From Streptomyces halobius (GTDB lineage: Bacteria; Actinomycetota; Actinomycetes; Streptomycetales; Streptomycetaceae), in contig NZ_CP086322.1 in NCBI RefSeq assembly GCF_023277745.1, forward strand, positions 2,542,001-2,606,000: 64,000 nt of DNA, written 5' to 3'. A program made the translations under genes and the position numbers. Positions 16,796 through 25,789 of the stretch are shown piece by piece; positions within the stretch are counted from its first letter, which is position 1; each line of letters starts with the position of its first letter. Below the pieces are notes generated by a model. The model was not told where the DNA came from. It did not search any database and worked only from the letters and a program-made list of their open reading frames with translations.

Positions 16796-17560
16796 ATGGA
16801 CGCACGCCCCACTCTCCTCGTCATCGCCCACGGCAGCCGCGACCCACGGCACGCGGCGACCGTCTCCGCGCTCTGCGCACGGGTCCGGGCACTGCGCCCC
16901 GGGCTGCGTGTCGAGATCGGCTACCTCGACTTCAACGCGCCCAGCGTGCCCCGTGCGCTGGAGCGTCTGGCGGCCGAAGGCATGCGGGATGTGGTGGCCC
17001 TGCCTCTCCTCCTTACTCGCGCCTTCCACGCGAAGTCCGATATTCCGTCGGTACTGCGGGAGGCCGCGCTACGGCTGCCCCTGCTGACCGTCCACCAGGC
17101 CGAGGTGCTCGGCCCCTCCTCCCTCCTGACCGCCGCGCTGGAGCGCCGGCTGGAGGAAGCCGGGCTGCGGCCCGGCGACCGTCGCTCGACCGGGGTCGTC
17201 CTGGCCTCGGCGGGCTCCAGTGACCCGGAGGCGATCGCAGTGATCGCTGAAACCGCGCGGGAGTGGCGGCGCACCGCTGGTTGGTGTGCCGTGCGGCCTG
17301 CGTTCGCCTCCGCATCTCTGCCCCGTACGGCCGACGCCGTACGGGCCCTGCGAGCCGATGGCGTCGACCGGGTGGCCGTCGCCCCATACGTCGTCGCACC
17401 CGGCTTCCTCCCGGACCGCATCGCCACCGGCGCCCGGGAAGCCGGCGCCGACATCCTCGCCCCGGTGCTCGGCCCCGCCCCCGAACTGGCCCGCCTCCTG
17501 CTCCGCCGCTACGACGAGTCGGCCGAGGCCCGTCTGGATGTGTCTGCGCTGGCGGCCTGA
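16796..17560 (+). CDS. Sirohydrochlorin chelatase (CbiX/SirB family)
   Basis: Inserts iron (or cobalt) into sirohydrochlorin, here most likely to make siroheme for the sulfite reductase at the head of the locus. 254 residues. The N-terminal LLVIAHGSRDPRHAATV carries the metal-binding His of CbiX; LPLLLTRAFHAKSDIP carries the second His block; a second, weaker repeat follows in the C-terminal half (VVLASAGSSDPEAIAVI, APYVVAPGFLPDRI), as in the two-domain form. Starts 3 bases after the permease stop, so it is part of the same operon. Cobalt chelation for cobalamin is the alternative but no cob genes are nearby. Confidence 0.88.
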   Translation: MDARPTLLVIAHGSRDPRHAATVSALCARVRALRPGLRVEIGYLDFNAPSVPRALERLAAEGMRDVVALPLLLTRAFHAKSDIPSVLREAALRLPLLTVHQAEVLGPSSLLTAALERRLEEAGLRPGDRRSTGVVLASAGSSDPEAIAVIAETAREWRRTAGWCAVRPAFASASLPRTADAVRALRADGVDRVAVAPYVVAPGFLPDRIATGAREAGADILAPVLGPAPELARLLLRRYDESAEARLDVSALAA

Positions 17561-17773
17561 CGGGCCGAGGGGCTGATGGGGCGTCACTTTCCGCGCGGCA
17601 GGGCGCCCGTCGCGTCACAGCGCCGCCGCGGTCGCCGCCGCCGGAAATCCGCGCCTCTTGGCTGACGGTGTCCGGACTCTGCGCGCCGGGTCGTCTTGTT
17701 GCGCACTGCCGCGTTGCCCAGTCGCGCCCCTCAGCGTTTGCCTGCCGTAGACCTCTATCCAAGGAAGTCCGAT

Positions 17774-18967
17774 ATGCCCCTTCCATCCCATATTGCTATG
17801 ATCAGCACGCCTATGGTCGGCCATGTGCTGCCCAGCCTGGAGATCATCCGTGAGCTCGTGGCCCGCGGCCATCGCGTGACGTACGCCAACGCCGACCACG
17901 TCGCCGAGCTGGTTACCCCCACCGGTGCCGAGCTGGTCCGCTTGACCTCCACACTGCCGGTCGCCGACAGCAACTGGCCACAGGATCCCATCGCCACCGC
18001 CTCCCTCTTCCTCGATGAGGCGATGGCCGTACTGCCGCAGCTGCACGCCGTGTACGACGACGACCCCGCCGACCTCTACCTCTACGACATCGGCGCGTAC
18101 GCGGGCCGCGCGCTGGCCGAGGCGCAGGGCCGAGGCCTCGTCCAGCTGTCGCCGACGTATGTGGCCTGGGAGGGTGCCCAGGAGGAGATCCGTGCGGCGT
18201 TTGCCGGGCTGCCCGGAGGTTCCGCCCACCGAGCGCGGTTCGCCGCCTGGCTGGCCCGGTGCGGTGCGGTGACCACGAACGTGGAGGAGTTCACAGGTCG
18301 GCCGCGGCGGGTGCTGGCCTTGATCCCGCGCGCCATGCAGCCACATGCGGACCGGGTCGACACCGAGGCGGTGACGTTCGTCGGCCCGTGCTTCGGCGCC
18401 GGTGAGGAGCAGGGCGGCTGGATGCGGCCGGCCGGTGCGAAGAAGGTGCTGCTGGTGTCGCTGGGCGGCTCGACGTACCCCAGGCAGCGGGAGATCTACC
18501 AGCAGTGCGTGGCGGCCTTCGCGGATCTTCCGGGCTGGCATGTCGTGCTGCAGATCGACAGCGGCAGCGATCCGGACCGGCTGGGGGAACGGATTCCCCC
18601 CAACTTCGAAGTGCTGCCGTGGGTGCCACCGTCGACTCTCCTCGAGCAGGTGGACACATGGGTGACCCATACCGACATGGGCAGCAGTGGTGAGGGTTTG
18701 TACGCCGGTGTGCCGATGATCGCGGTACCGCACGGGGCCGAGCAGTGCCTCTACGCCGGCCGGCTCGTCGAACTGGGCGTCGCCCGTCGGATCGACACCG
18801 CGGACGTCACGGCGGCGGCGCTGCGTACGGCCCTGATGGAACTCATCGGCGATCCACAGGTCGCCGCGCGCTCGGCATGGCTGTGGGCCGAGGTGCGCAC
18901 CGAGGGCGGCACCCGCCGGGCCGTGGATCTGATCGAGGAGCAGCTGGTGGAGGAGCGAGTGAGCTGA
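17774..18967 (+). CDS. Macrolide-type (OleD/MGT family) glycosyltransferase with altered active site
   Basis: GT1 (GT-B fold) glycosyltransferase, 397 residues, clearly similar to OleD along its length: PSLEIIRELVARGHRVTYA, STLPVADSNWPQDP, SLFLDEAMAVLPQL, PRAMQPHADRVDTEAVTFVG, EEQGGWMRPAGAKKVLLVSLG and PNFEVLPWVP. ATG 17774 has AAGGAAG upstream. Two active-site positions differ: the N-terminal loop reads TPMVGHVLP where OleD reads AAHGHVNP, so the catalytic His is Val; and the nucleotide-sugar loop reads HTDMGSSGEGLYAGVP where relatives read HAGMGS. It may be inactive, auxiliary, or use different chemistry. It precedes the cyclodipeptide genes by 520 bases in the same direction; a functional link is only a guess. 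Confidence 0.85.
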   Translation: MPLPSHIAMISTPMVGHVLPSLEIIRELVARGHRVTYANADHVAELVTPTGAELVRLTSTLPVADSNWPQDPIATASLFLDEAMAVLPQLHAVYDDDPADLYLYDIGAYAGRALAEAQGRGLVQLSPTYVAWEGAQEEIRAAFAGLPGGSAHRARFAAWLARCGAVTTNVEEFTGRPRRVLALIPRAMQPHADRVDTEAVTFVGPCFGAGEEQGGWMRPAGAKKVLLVSLGGSTYPRQREIYQQCVAAFADLPGWHVVLQIDSGSDPDRLGERIPPNFEVLPWVPPSTLLEQVDTWVTHTDMGSSGEGLYAGVPMIAVPHGAEQCLYAGRLVELGVARRIDTADVTAAALRTALMELIGDPQVAARSAWLWAEVRTEGGTRRAVDLIEEQLVEERVS

Positions 18968-19488
18968 TCTCGCCGGGCAGCAGGCACCGCGCCGGGCCGG
19001 CCAACCAGGCAGGCGCTCCCGTCGTAGGCAGGATGCCCCACCCCACTGCGATCACGGGTGAAGTCGGCCGGGGCGCGGTTCCGGTCTTTCGACCGTTCCG
19101 TTTCCCCGGAGCCGCTTCCCGAACCGGTCATACGACTTGGCACGCACCCGGCTCTCCACAAGCCCCGAGGGCTTCGTGGTGGTGTCCGCATCCCATGGCG
19201 TCCCGGGGAGTGGGAGTCACCAGGCCCGGTAGCGGTGGCGAGTGGTGCCTACCGTGATCGGGTTGAACAACTCCCTGTTCTCGCCGACCCACCAGGATCC
19301 GACGACCGCCGCGGGTCGGGCGCCCCCCGGTTGTGAACGCAATATGAACTCAACTAGGCGGCCTGACCTGGGAGTTACTTCCTGGTTCGACATCATCCGG
19401 AACCGACAATCGGGTAGGTTTTCGCTGTCGCCGCCACACCGGGAACACGGGGTTCCCAGGGACTAGCGGCACGTAGGGACATCGTCTC
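18968..19488 (+). other. Intergenic region before the cyclodipeptide synthase gene
   Basis: 521 bases without a credible gene; short frames here lack family features and codon bias. Its lower GC part (about 19330-19430, with ttgtgaacgcaatatgaactc and cgacaatcgggtaggtttt) is a plausible promoter zone for the synthase-P450 pair. No clear -35/-10 pair or terminator could be fixed. Confidence 0.4.
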
Positions 19489-20202
19489 TTGACGACAGCG
19501 ACCGAGATCTTTCACGTCCGTCCGTACACCCCGCACTGCCAAGTCATCACCGACGAAGGTGATCACGCCGTCATCGGCATCTCTCCGGGGAACTCCTACT
19601 TCACCCATCAGCGAGTGCTCAGCCTCGCCGCCTGGGGGTGGGAGAACTTCCGCCAGGTCGATCTCCTCTATACGGATCTGCATGTCGCCGACATGTATGA
19701 GGCGCTCGGTTATCCGGCCATCGAAGCCCAGCGCAAGGCCGTGAAGAACCTGCGCGGTGTACGGGCCAAGGTGACCGCCGCCGTTGCCGCGCTCGACCCG
19801 GACGGCACCAGGCTCCGCGGCCGCCCCATGTCCGCGCTGCTGGACATCCCCGCCTATCGGGTCATACGCAAGACCCTCGACCATCAGCTGTCCACCGACC
19901 CGGCGTTCCGCGATATCTGTGATCAGCTCGTGGGCCAGTTCCTCACCGGCAAGATTCTCGACGGGCAGCAGCCCACGGACCGTCAGCGTCAGGTCTGCCT
20001 CGACTACGTCTGTGCCGAAGCGCCGCTGTTCATCGACACCCCCGCAATCATGGGCGTCCCCTCATCGCTCAACTGCTACCACCAGGCATTGCCGATGGCC
20101 GATCTCCTGTACTCACGCGGGCATGGCCTGCGCGCCACACGCAACCAGGGCCACGCCGTGATAACCCCCGCCGGCACTATCACCGAAGGACACGACCAGT
20201 GA
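19489..20202 (+). CDS. Cyclodipeptide synthase, cyclo(Tyr-Tyr)-synthase-like
   Basis: Makes a cyclic dipeptide from two aminoacyl-tRNAs; 237 residues, normal for the family. The catalytic loop [15 protein letters not shown] carries the Ser that receives the first aminoacyl group. The downstream block [15 protein letters not shown] holds the conserved Tyr and Glu, followed by [20 protein letters not shown]. The sequence follows M. tuberculosis Rv2275 almost step by step ([54 protein letters not shown]), so cyclo(L-Tyr-L-Tyr) is the best guess for the product. The start is TTG 19489; no earlier in-frame start fits better. The stop overlaps the P450 start by 4 bp (GTGA), giving translational coupling. 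Confidence 0.92.
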   Translation: MTTATEIFHVRPYTPHCQVITDEGDHAVIGISPGNSYFTHQRVLSLAAWGWENFRQVDLLYTDLHVADMYEALGYPAIEAQRKAVKNLRGVRAKVTAAVAALDPDGTRLRGRPMSALLDIPAYRVIRKTLDHQLSTDPAFRDICDQLVGQFLTGKILDGQQPTDRQRQVCLDYVCAEAPLFIDTPAIMGVPSSLNCYHQALPMADLLYSRGHGLRATRNQGHAVITPAGTITEGHDQ

Positions 20203-21386
20203 CGACCGCCCCGCCCCTGATCGACTTCCCGTTCTCCCCGCGCGGCGACCGCCTCCCCCCGGAGATCGAGCGACTTCGCGCCACCCCGGTCACCCGGGTG
20301 CGCACCATCGCCGGGGATGAGGCGTGGCTCGTCTCCTCCTACGAGCTGTGCAAGCAGGTGCTCGAAGACCCCCGCTTCAGCCTCAAGGACACGTCCGCCC
20401 CTGGCGTTCCCCGGCAGTACGCGCTGACCATCCCGCCCGAGGTGGTCAACAACATGGGCAACATCACCGGCGCCGGTCTGCGCAAGGCCGTACTCAAGGC
20501 GATCAACCCCAAGGCCGGTGGCCTGACGGAGTGGATGACCGACCACGCCGCCCACCTGGTCGACGGCATCCTCGGCTACGGCCCGCCGGTCGACCTGCGC
20601 GGGCAGTTCGCCAGCCCCTACGCCGAGCACCTCCACTGCCACATCCTCGGCATCCCCCGCGATGACGCACCGCTGCTGGCGTCCAGTCTCGACATCGCGT
20701 TCATGAACTCGGCATGCCCCATCACCGGGGCGCGCCTGAACTGGGACCGCGACCTCGCGTATATGACGGGGCGGCTCAACGACCCCTCCACTGACGGGCT
20801 CATGGCCGAACTCGCCGCCTTCCGTGGTGACCCCGACTATGCGCACCTCACTGACGAGATGCTCGCCACCGTCGGCGTCACCATGTTCGGCGCCGGAGTC
20901 ATCTCCACCATGGGCGCCTTGACCATGGCCGTGTTCACGCTCCTTCAGAACCCCGACGTCTGGGAGCTGTTGTGCGCGGATCCCGGCAAGATACCGGCCG
21001 CCGTGGATGAGCTGCTGCGTGTGAACCTGTCCATCGCCGACGGGCTGCCCCGCCTGGCCATGGACGACATGCAGCTCGGCGACACAGAGATCAGGAAGGG
21101 CGAACTCGTCCTCGTCCTGGTGGAGGCCGCCAACACCGACGAGAGCGTGTTCCCCGACCCGCACACCATCGACATCGACCGGCCCAACGCGGCCGCTCAC
21201 CTCTCTTTCGGCTACGGCGGGCACTACTGCCCCGCCGTCCCGCTCGGAAGGAAGCACATCGAGATAGCGATCGAGGCCCTCACCACCCGCATGCCCGGCC
21301 TGCATCTGGCCGTCCCCGTCGACCAACTCGTCTGGCGCACCCGCTTTATGAAGCGCATCCCCGAGCGCCTGCCGATCGCCTGGTAG
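20199..21386 (+). CDS. Cytochrome P450, CYP121 (mycocyclosin synthase)-like
   Basis: Heme monooxygenase-fold enzyme of 395 residues, colinear with M. tuberculosis CYP121, which couples the two tyrosine rings of cyclo(Tyr-Tyr) to give mycocyclosin. Shared stretches: [58 protein letters not shown] (I-helix), [21 protein letters not shown] and the C-terminal LVWRTRF...RIPERLP. Heme Cys is in [10 protein letters not shown]. Compared with CYP121 as I remember it, the cYY pocket keeps the Asn/Met of NNMGN, the Phe of IAFM, the Trp of NWDRD and the I-helix Ser, but Phe280, Gln385 and Arg386 correspond to Ile, Met and Lys. GTG start overlaps the synthase. Confidence 0.93.
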   Translation: MTTAPPLIDFPFSPRGDRLPPEIERLRATPVTRVRTIAGDEAWLVSSYELCKQVLEDPRFSLKDTSAPGVPRQYALTIPPEVVNNMGNITGAGLRKAVLKAINPKAGGLTEWMTDHAAHLVDGILGYGPPVDLRGQFASPYAEHLHCHILGIPRDDAPLLASSLDIAFMNSACPITGARLNWDRDLAYMTGRLNDPSTDGLMAELAAFRGDPDYAHLTDEMLATVGVTMFGAGVISTMGALTMAVFTLLQNPDVWELLCADPGKIPAAVDELLRVNLSIADGLPRLAMDDMQLGDTEIRKGELVLVLVEAANTDESVFPDPHTIDIDRPNAAAHLSFGYGGHYCPAVPLGRKHIEIAIEALTTRMPGLHLAVPVDQLVWRTRFMKRIPERLPIAW

Positions 21387-21420
21387 GACCAGAAGCGCCG
21401 GCGTAAGCTGGCGCCCAACC

Positions 21421-21465
21421 CAACACGATGACCCCGACCTGGGAGAGGTCGGGGCCATGGTGTTG
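21421..21465 (+). terminator. Rho-independent-type hairpin after the P450 gene
   Basis: ccccgacct (21432-21440) pairs with aggtcgggg (21446-21454) around gggag, and outer arms caacac/gtgttg (21421-21426, 21460-21465) extend the stem beyond a symmetric internal loop. It lies 35 bases after the P450 stop and before a convergent gene, so it probably ends the cyclodipeptide transcript. Confidence 0.8.
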
Positions 21466-21577
21466 GGGGAATCGCGGGCTCAGTGGAGGGCTGTCCGTTC
21501 GCTGGTGGTCGTGACCTCGTCGATGGGTTCGGATGCGTACCGGCGAAGGTCAGCCGCACCGCCGGCCTCAGGCGCCG

Positions 21578-22693
21578 TCAGGCCGCGTCGGCCAGAATGC
21601 GCTCGACCAGGGGCGTGGCGTCCTGGGCGGTCACCACATGCTCTGGGATGTACGGATCCGTCACGGGCCCCGATCCGCCGGTGTACACCGGAAGGACCCT
21701 GTTGCCCGCAGGGATGACGCCGTCGCTGATCGCTTCGAGCGCGCCGGCCAGCGAGTACAGGCCGGCGCGCTCCTGTGGCTGCCCGTCCGGGGTGTGGGTG
21801 ACCATTATGCCGACGTCGGACAACATGGCGATGGCGTGCGGTTCCCACTTCAGGTAGTGACGGTTGGGTAGACAACGCACCGTGCCGTTGGTTCTGGTGC
21901 ACACCTGCCGCATCTCGTCAATCAGGTCCGAGGACAGGGACTGGCGGAACAGGGTGGGTTCGAGCATCGCCGCCTCCGGGGCCGCAATGGCGCCGTCGAG
22001 CGCGCAGGCGTACGGGGTGACCGCCTCCTGCTGCACCCCGAGGAAGCGCGGTGCCACCCTCGGCACGGCGGGATCCGCCTCGGCCACTCCCCGGTAGAAG
22101 CCCAGTGGCCCGTAGGCGCTGGACACGGCCTGCACATGCCAGTCCCAACCATGGCCGATCGCCCGCGCCGCGTCCCGCAGGAAATACGCGCGCAGCTTGT
22201 TGCCCTCGAACTGGTCGTGCGCTCCCGGCAGGGCAGGAACGCCGACGGCGCACGTGGCCGCGTGCAGGATTTCCTTGATCTGCTTCTCGGGTGCCTGCAC
22301 CTCGACGAAGTCCACCCGGGGATGTCGTGCCAGCCGGGGGTGGATCCGCCTACGGGACGCGGGAGGGTACAGCGCCACAAGCCGGATTCCGGTCCGGGAG
22401 GCGTAGGCGGCCAACGCGTTCGCGGTGTTGCCGGAGCTCTGTGCCGCCGCGGTGCGGTGACCGGCGGCCAGGGCACGGGCGACGGCGACGCAGGCGACCC
22501 AGTCCTTGAAGGTGCCGGTGGTGGACAAGGTGGACAGGTCCAGTACGTCGATGTCGACCTGGTGGAACGAGGGGAGCCGCAGGATCCTTGCTCCCTCGCG
22601 CAGGGAGGCGCGGCGCAGCGCGGCGGAGTCGATGCCGCTCAGATGCTCGGCGTAGCGCAGGACCACGCTCTGGTCCTCTCGGTAGAGCTCCAT
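21578..22693 (-). CDS. PLP-dependent enzyme, fold type II (threonine synthase-like)
   Basis: 371-residue pyridoxal-phosphate enzyme of the tryptophan synthase beta superfamily. The PLP lysine is expected in LSTTGTFKDWVAC, close to the threonine/cysteate synthase TGTFKDR motif, and the phosphate/cofactor loop follows at AAQSSGNTANALAAYA. A Gly-rich or cofactor-contact block near the C-terminus is LPVYTGGSGPVTDPY. It differs enough from housekeeping threonine synthase (for example DW instead of DR after the Lys) that the reaction cannot be named. Its ATG lies 3 bases after the stop of a 5'-truncated gene on the same strand, so it was once second in an operon. A terminator separates it from the convergent P450 gene. 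Confidence 0.8.
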   Translation of the reverse strand: MELYREDQSVVLRYAEHLSGIDSAALRRASLREGARILRLPSFHQVDIDVLDLSTLSTTGTFKDWVACVAVARALAAGHRTAAAQSSGNTANALAAYASRTGIRLVALYPPASRRRIHPRLARHPRVDFVEVQAPEKQIKEILHAATCAVGVPALPGAHDQFEGNKLRAYFLRDAARAIGHGWDWHVQAVSSAYGPLGFYRGVAEADPAVPRVAPRFLGVQQEAVTPYACALDGAIAAPEAAMLEPTLFRQSLSSDLIDEMRQVCTRTNGTVRCLPNRHYLKWEPHAIAMLSDVGIMVTHTPDGQPQERAGLYSLAGALEAISDGVIPAGNRVLPVYTGGSGPVTDPYIPEHVVTAQDATPLVERILADAA

Positions 22694-22696
22694 GGG

Positions 22697-22890
22697 TCAC
22701 CGGGAGTCCTCTCCGCTCAGTTCCTGCTCGCCGATCCGGGACAGCAGGACGTCGTTGGGTGCGCCGACGATCGGCAGAGCCAGGGCATCGCGGTAGTGTC
22801 GGCCCAGGGCGGTCAGGGTCCCCGCGTAGGCGGCTCCTCCGCACAGGAGGGCGGCCGCGCGGACGAGTTCCGATCGGCGCGCCCGCCGGA
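22697..22890 (-). pseudogene. 5'-truncated gene remnant upstream of the PLP enzyme
   Basis: Only the last 55-65 codons of a protein remain: ...RRSELVRAAALLCGGAAYAG, then TLTALGRHYRDALALPIVGA and PNDVLLSRIGEQELSG. Codon bias is normal and the stop is 3 bases before the next start, as in a true operon. Upstream of about 22890 the frame enters sequence belonging to another gene remnant on the opposite strand. The family was not recognised. Confidence 0.55.
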
Positions 22891-22899
22891 AGCTGGTGC

Positions 22900-23409
22900 C
22901 AGTATTCGTACTCGTACAGTGATGGTGCCCGATGGACGCTCGAGTCCCGACTGGGGCGCCTTCTGCGCGACCTCGAAGACCTCGCGGCCGAAGCCGAACG
23001 CCGGCAACGGGAGAAGGAGCTCCGCGAGGCCGAGGAGCGGCGCCGTTGGTACGCGGCCGTTGCGCAGACACGCAAGCAGCAGGTCGAGCAGCACCGAGCG
23101 AAGGTCCTGCCCGAGCAGGCACGGGCGTGGCATCAGGCTGCGGACATCCGTTCCTTCTGCCACGCTGACCGAACACGGGCCGATGACGCCTCGATTCCGT
23201 GGGACGAGCTGGAATGGCTCCGATGGGCCGAGGCGAACGCAGCACAGCTCGATCCCCTTCGCAACCCGCTGCGGATCCCGCCGGATCCGCCGGCCAGCCG
23301 TGAGGCTCTGCGCGACCTATTGAGGTCGACATCTACGCCCCCTGGCCGTTTTGACGCCGAGGGTCGCTGGACGCGCTCCGAAGACAATCCGGCCGACCGG
23401 CACCCGTGA
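22900..23409 (+). pseudogene. 5'-truncated fragment of a coiled-coil, Glu/Arg-rich protein
   Basis: The frame from about 22900 reads QYSYSYSDGARWTLESRL and then a highly charged helical stretch (LRDLEDLAAEAERRQREKEL, REAEERRRWYAAVAQ, RKQQVEQHRAKVL) predicted as coiled coil, with a tail DPPASREALRDLL and RFDAEGRWTRSED. This resembles the C-terminal half of a hypothetical protein common in Streptomyces mobile regions. The N-terminal half is missing and the sequence before 22900 belongs to the minus-strand remnant, so the two fragments meet at a junction. Confidence 0.5.
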
Positions 23410-23472
23410 TCCTGGCATCGCCCCCCACACAGCGCCTCCGCCCTGCCCATGGAGGACAGGGCCGAGGAACGT

Positions 23473-23580
23473 CTATGCGGCGATGTTCAACGGGACGTCC
23501 AGGCGCTCCCAGGCGCCAAGGACGGACTTGTGGGCGTCCGGTTGCAGGCGTAATGGTGTGCTCGGGTATTGGAACTCCCG
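23473..23580 (-). pseudogene. C-terminal remnant of an unidentified protein
   Basis: Minus-strand frame ending at 23473 reads FREFQYPSTPLRLQPDAHKS then VLGAWERLDVPLNIAA and TAG. It has protein-like composition but only about 35 codons survive and no start is present. It may be a leftover of the genes around the integrase remnant. Not recognised. Confidence 0.25.
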
Positions 23581-23594
23581 GAATACCCCCGCTG

Positions 23595-24335
23595 TCAGGA
23601 GCTGTTCCGGCGGCTGACCTCAGCCGCGTAGGTGCCCCAGTCTCCGGCGACGGCCCGTTGCCATTTGACGGCGACGGTGATGCCGATGCCGAGGGTACGG
23701 GCGAAAACCGCGGCGGGCAGCTCGGTGGCGAGTTGGAACAGGGCAGTTGAGCGAGTCTCTGCGAGCCGGATGCCGAGTTTACGGAGACGTTCGCCCATGG
23801 CCCAGACGCTGATCGGTCGGCCGAGCTGACCTCCGGGGAAGAGCCAGGGTGAATCCGTCCGGGCGAGAGCGGCATGGCTGCGACGAACCGCGACTTGTTG
23901 AAGGGCCAGCTCAGCGACGGGGCCGGGCAAGTCGACGGGGACGTCGCCGAGCCGGAGGCGGACTACTCCGTCGGTCTCCTCGATGTGGTCGACGGTGAGC
24001 CGGAAGATCGCCGACTTGACCGAGCTGGCGGCGGTCGGGCTGCCGTCCGGCAGCGTGTCGAGCGCACGCATGGCCGCATTGACGTGCTTGGTGTCCCCCC
24101 AGGCCACTATGGGCAGGGAGTTGCGGCCGATCCACGACAGGATGGTGCGGAGCTCGGACGGCGCCTTGTCGCGCCGGAGCTTGTTGAAGGCGTACTCGCG
24201 CAGGGCCCGGCGCACCTGGACAGGCCGAAGCGGTCCGGGAGTTCGGTGCGCAGCAGGGCGAGTGTGACCTTGGTGAGGGCCTTGGCCGTGCTCTTGTGGT
24301 TGTTCGCCGAGATGCGCGGCCACTTCATGTCCGGC
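23595..24335 (-). pseudogene. Site-specific integrase/recombinase remnant, frameshifted
   Basis: The C-terminal half reads in one frame: LREYAFNKLRRDKAPSELRT, RALDTLPDGSPTAASS, SPWLFPGGQLGRPISVW, GERLRKLGIRLAETRSTALF and KWQRAVAGDWGTYAAEVSRR. This pattern occurs in Streptomyces tyrosine-recombinase-like pseudogenes. The preceding segment ISANNHKSTAKALTKVTLAL reads in another frame (about 24230-24335), so there is a frameshift near 24225. No complete Arg-His-Arg-Tyr catalytic set was recognised, so the family call is moderate. It implies former site-specific integration nearby. Confidence 0.5.
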
Positions 24336-24745
24336 CATGTCCTCCTCATGCGCGCGAACTGGGACGACCAGGAGTGCTACTTCCTCCCCGCGGGGGCCAA
24401 CATCCCGGGGAGAGTCTCGGCGACGCCGTCCGCCGCGAAGTCGACGAGGAAACCGGCCTGACCGTCACCGTCGAACGGCTGCTGTGGCTCCGCGAATACA
24501 TCGGCGCCCACCACGACCACCCCGTACAAGAAGCCAACACCCACCGCATCGAAGCGATCTTCCTGTGCACCCCCACCACTGACCCCGGCCAACTCGGCGG
24601 CCACGCCCAGGACGAGGTTCAGACCGGTCTGGAATGGGTGCCGCTGGGCAAAGTTCCCACCCTCAACCTGCTGCCGCAGGCCATCCGTCACCCCATCGCC
24701 TCCCTCACCGAGGCGCCCGACAGCTACCTCGGCGACGTCGCCTGA
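24311..24745 (+). pseudogene. Nudix hydrolase, disrupted by a frameshift
   Basis: The 5' part reads GHVLLMRANWDDQECYFLPA from ATG 24311; at about 24388-24392 the reading frame changes, after which GGQHPGESLGDAVRREVDEE, TGL is a complete Nudix box (G-x5-E-x7-REVxEExGL). The rest (LLWLREYIGAHHDHP, HRIEAIFLC, LEWVPLGKVPTLNLLP) is normal. The N-terminal strand before GHVLLM is also short. The enzyme would have hydrolysed a nucleoside diphosphate derivative. A single sequencing error would give the same picture. Confidence 0.65.
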
Positions 24746-24752
24746 CAGCGCC

Positions 24753-25526
24753 ATGAACGGCATAGACGGCCGCCTCCCACCCGAGGCCCGCGACATCACC
24801 ACCGGCCAGGCCAACCGCGTCTGGTCGGTGGACGGACCAACGCCGTACATTCTCAAGCACTACGACGACCCGGCCCGCGCCGCAAACGAAGCCGCAGCTC
24901 TCCGCCTCCTGGCCACGCACCGCGCCCCAGCTCCACAGCTGCTCGCCGCGTCCCAGGGCAACACCCCGCCGTGGACCGCGCAGAACGCCATTTACGCAAA
25001 GCTGTGCCCGCAGATCAGTTCCTGGAGGAGCTTGCCGAACCCCTGGCTGCCGTCCACCGCATCCCTGGCACCCACTTCGGCCGCCTCGCTGGCGCCCGAC
25101 GACACGGCGACTGGACCGACTACACCCACGACCAACTGCACGTGTACGCGACGGCCGCCCCGGCCCTGCTCGCCACGGCCCGATTGCTCCACCAGGAAGT
25201 CGATGTCAGGGGGCGCGGTCCAGCCAGTGCTGCTGCATCACGACCTGCAGCCGGGCCACCTCCTTCGCAAACCTGACGGTTCCCGACTGCTCATCGACTG
25301 GGAGCTGGCCATCTTCGGCGACGAGAAGTCCGACCTCGGACGCCTCGCCGTACGCCTCGGCCTCGACGACCCCACGCCCGTACTCGCGCTCGCCAACCGG
25401 CCGGGTCCCACTGCCGAGGGCAGGATCCAGCTGTACTGGCACATCCACCTGCTCGCCGACGCCGCGCTGAGCACAGACCCCGTCATACGAGAACGGGCAG
25501 CCGCGAGACTGTCGAGGAGACGGTAA
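24753..25526 (+). pseudogene. Aminoglycoside phosphotransferase-family kinase with two compensating frameshifts
   Basis: The outer parts share one frame: ARDITTGQANRVWSVDGPTP, YILKHYDDPARAANEAAALR (nucleotide-binding lobe) and VLLHHDLQPGHLLRKPDGSR, LLIDWELAIFGDEKSDLGRL (Brenner-type catalytic loop HxDxxxxx and the metal Asp in IDWE). The middle, about 25005-25210, makes sense only in another frame (ADQFLEELAEPLAAVHRIPG, WTDYTHDQLHVYATAAPALL). Two frameshifts therefore scramble about 65 residues while preserving the ends. It starts 7 bases after the Nudix stop, as an old operon partner. Confidence 0.65.
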
Positions 25527-25789
25527 GTACAGCGTCCCCGCCGCTATGACAAGCAGCTGCCACTCCGGCGTTGGGCGACGAGTACCTTGGCGCCCTCAGT
25601 GGCCTGTGCGGGACGTGCTGGGCGAATGCCTTCCCAAAAACCCACCGGCGGCTGCGGAATCCATCCCCAACCGGCCTCTCGGTGACTCTGCTCCGGGTGG
25701 TGGTTGCACGCATCCGGAAGATAAGCCACGCCATGCCCGAGGAAGCCGTGGCGGTCGTCTGACTCGCCCCCTGCGATCTGGAGCCCACG

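Noticed and set aside
16796..17560. Cobaltochelatase for cobalamin as the main role of the chelatase
   Set aside because: It lies 3 bases behind the sulfur importer and in an operon headed by a siroheme enzyme; no cobalamin genes are nearby.
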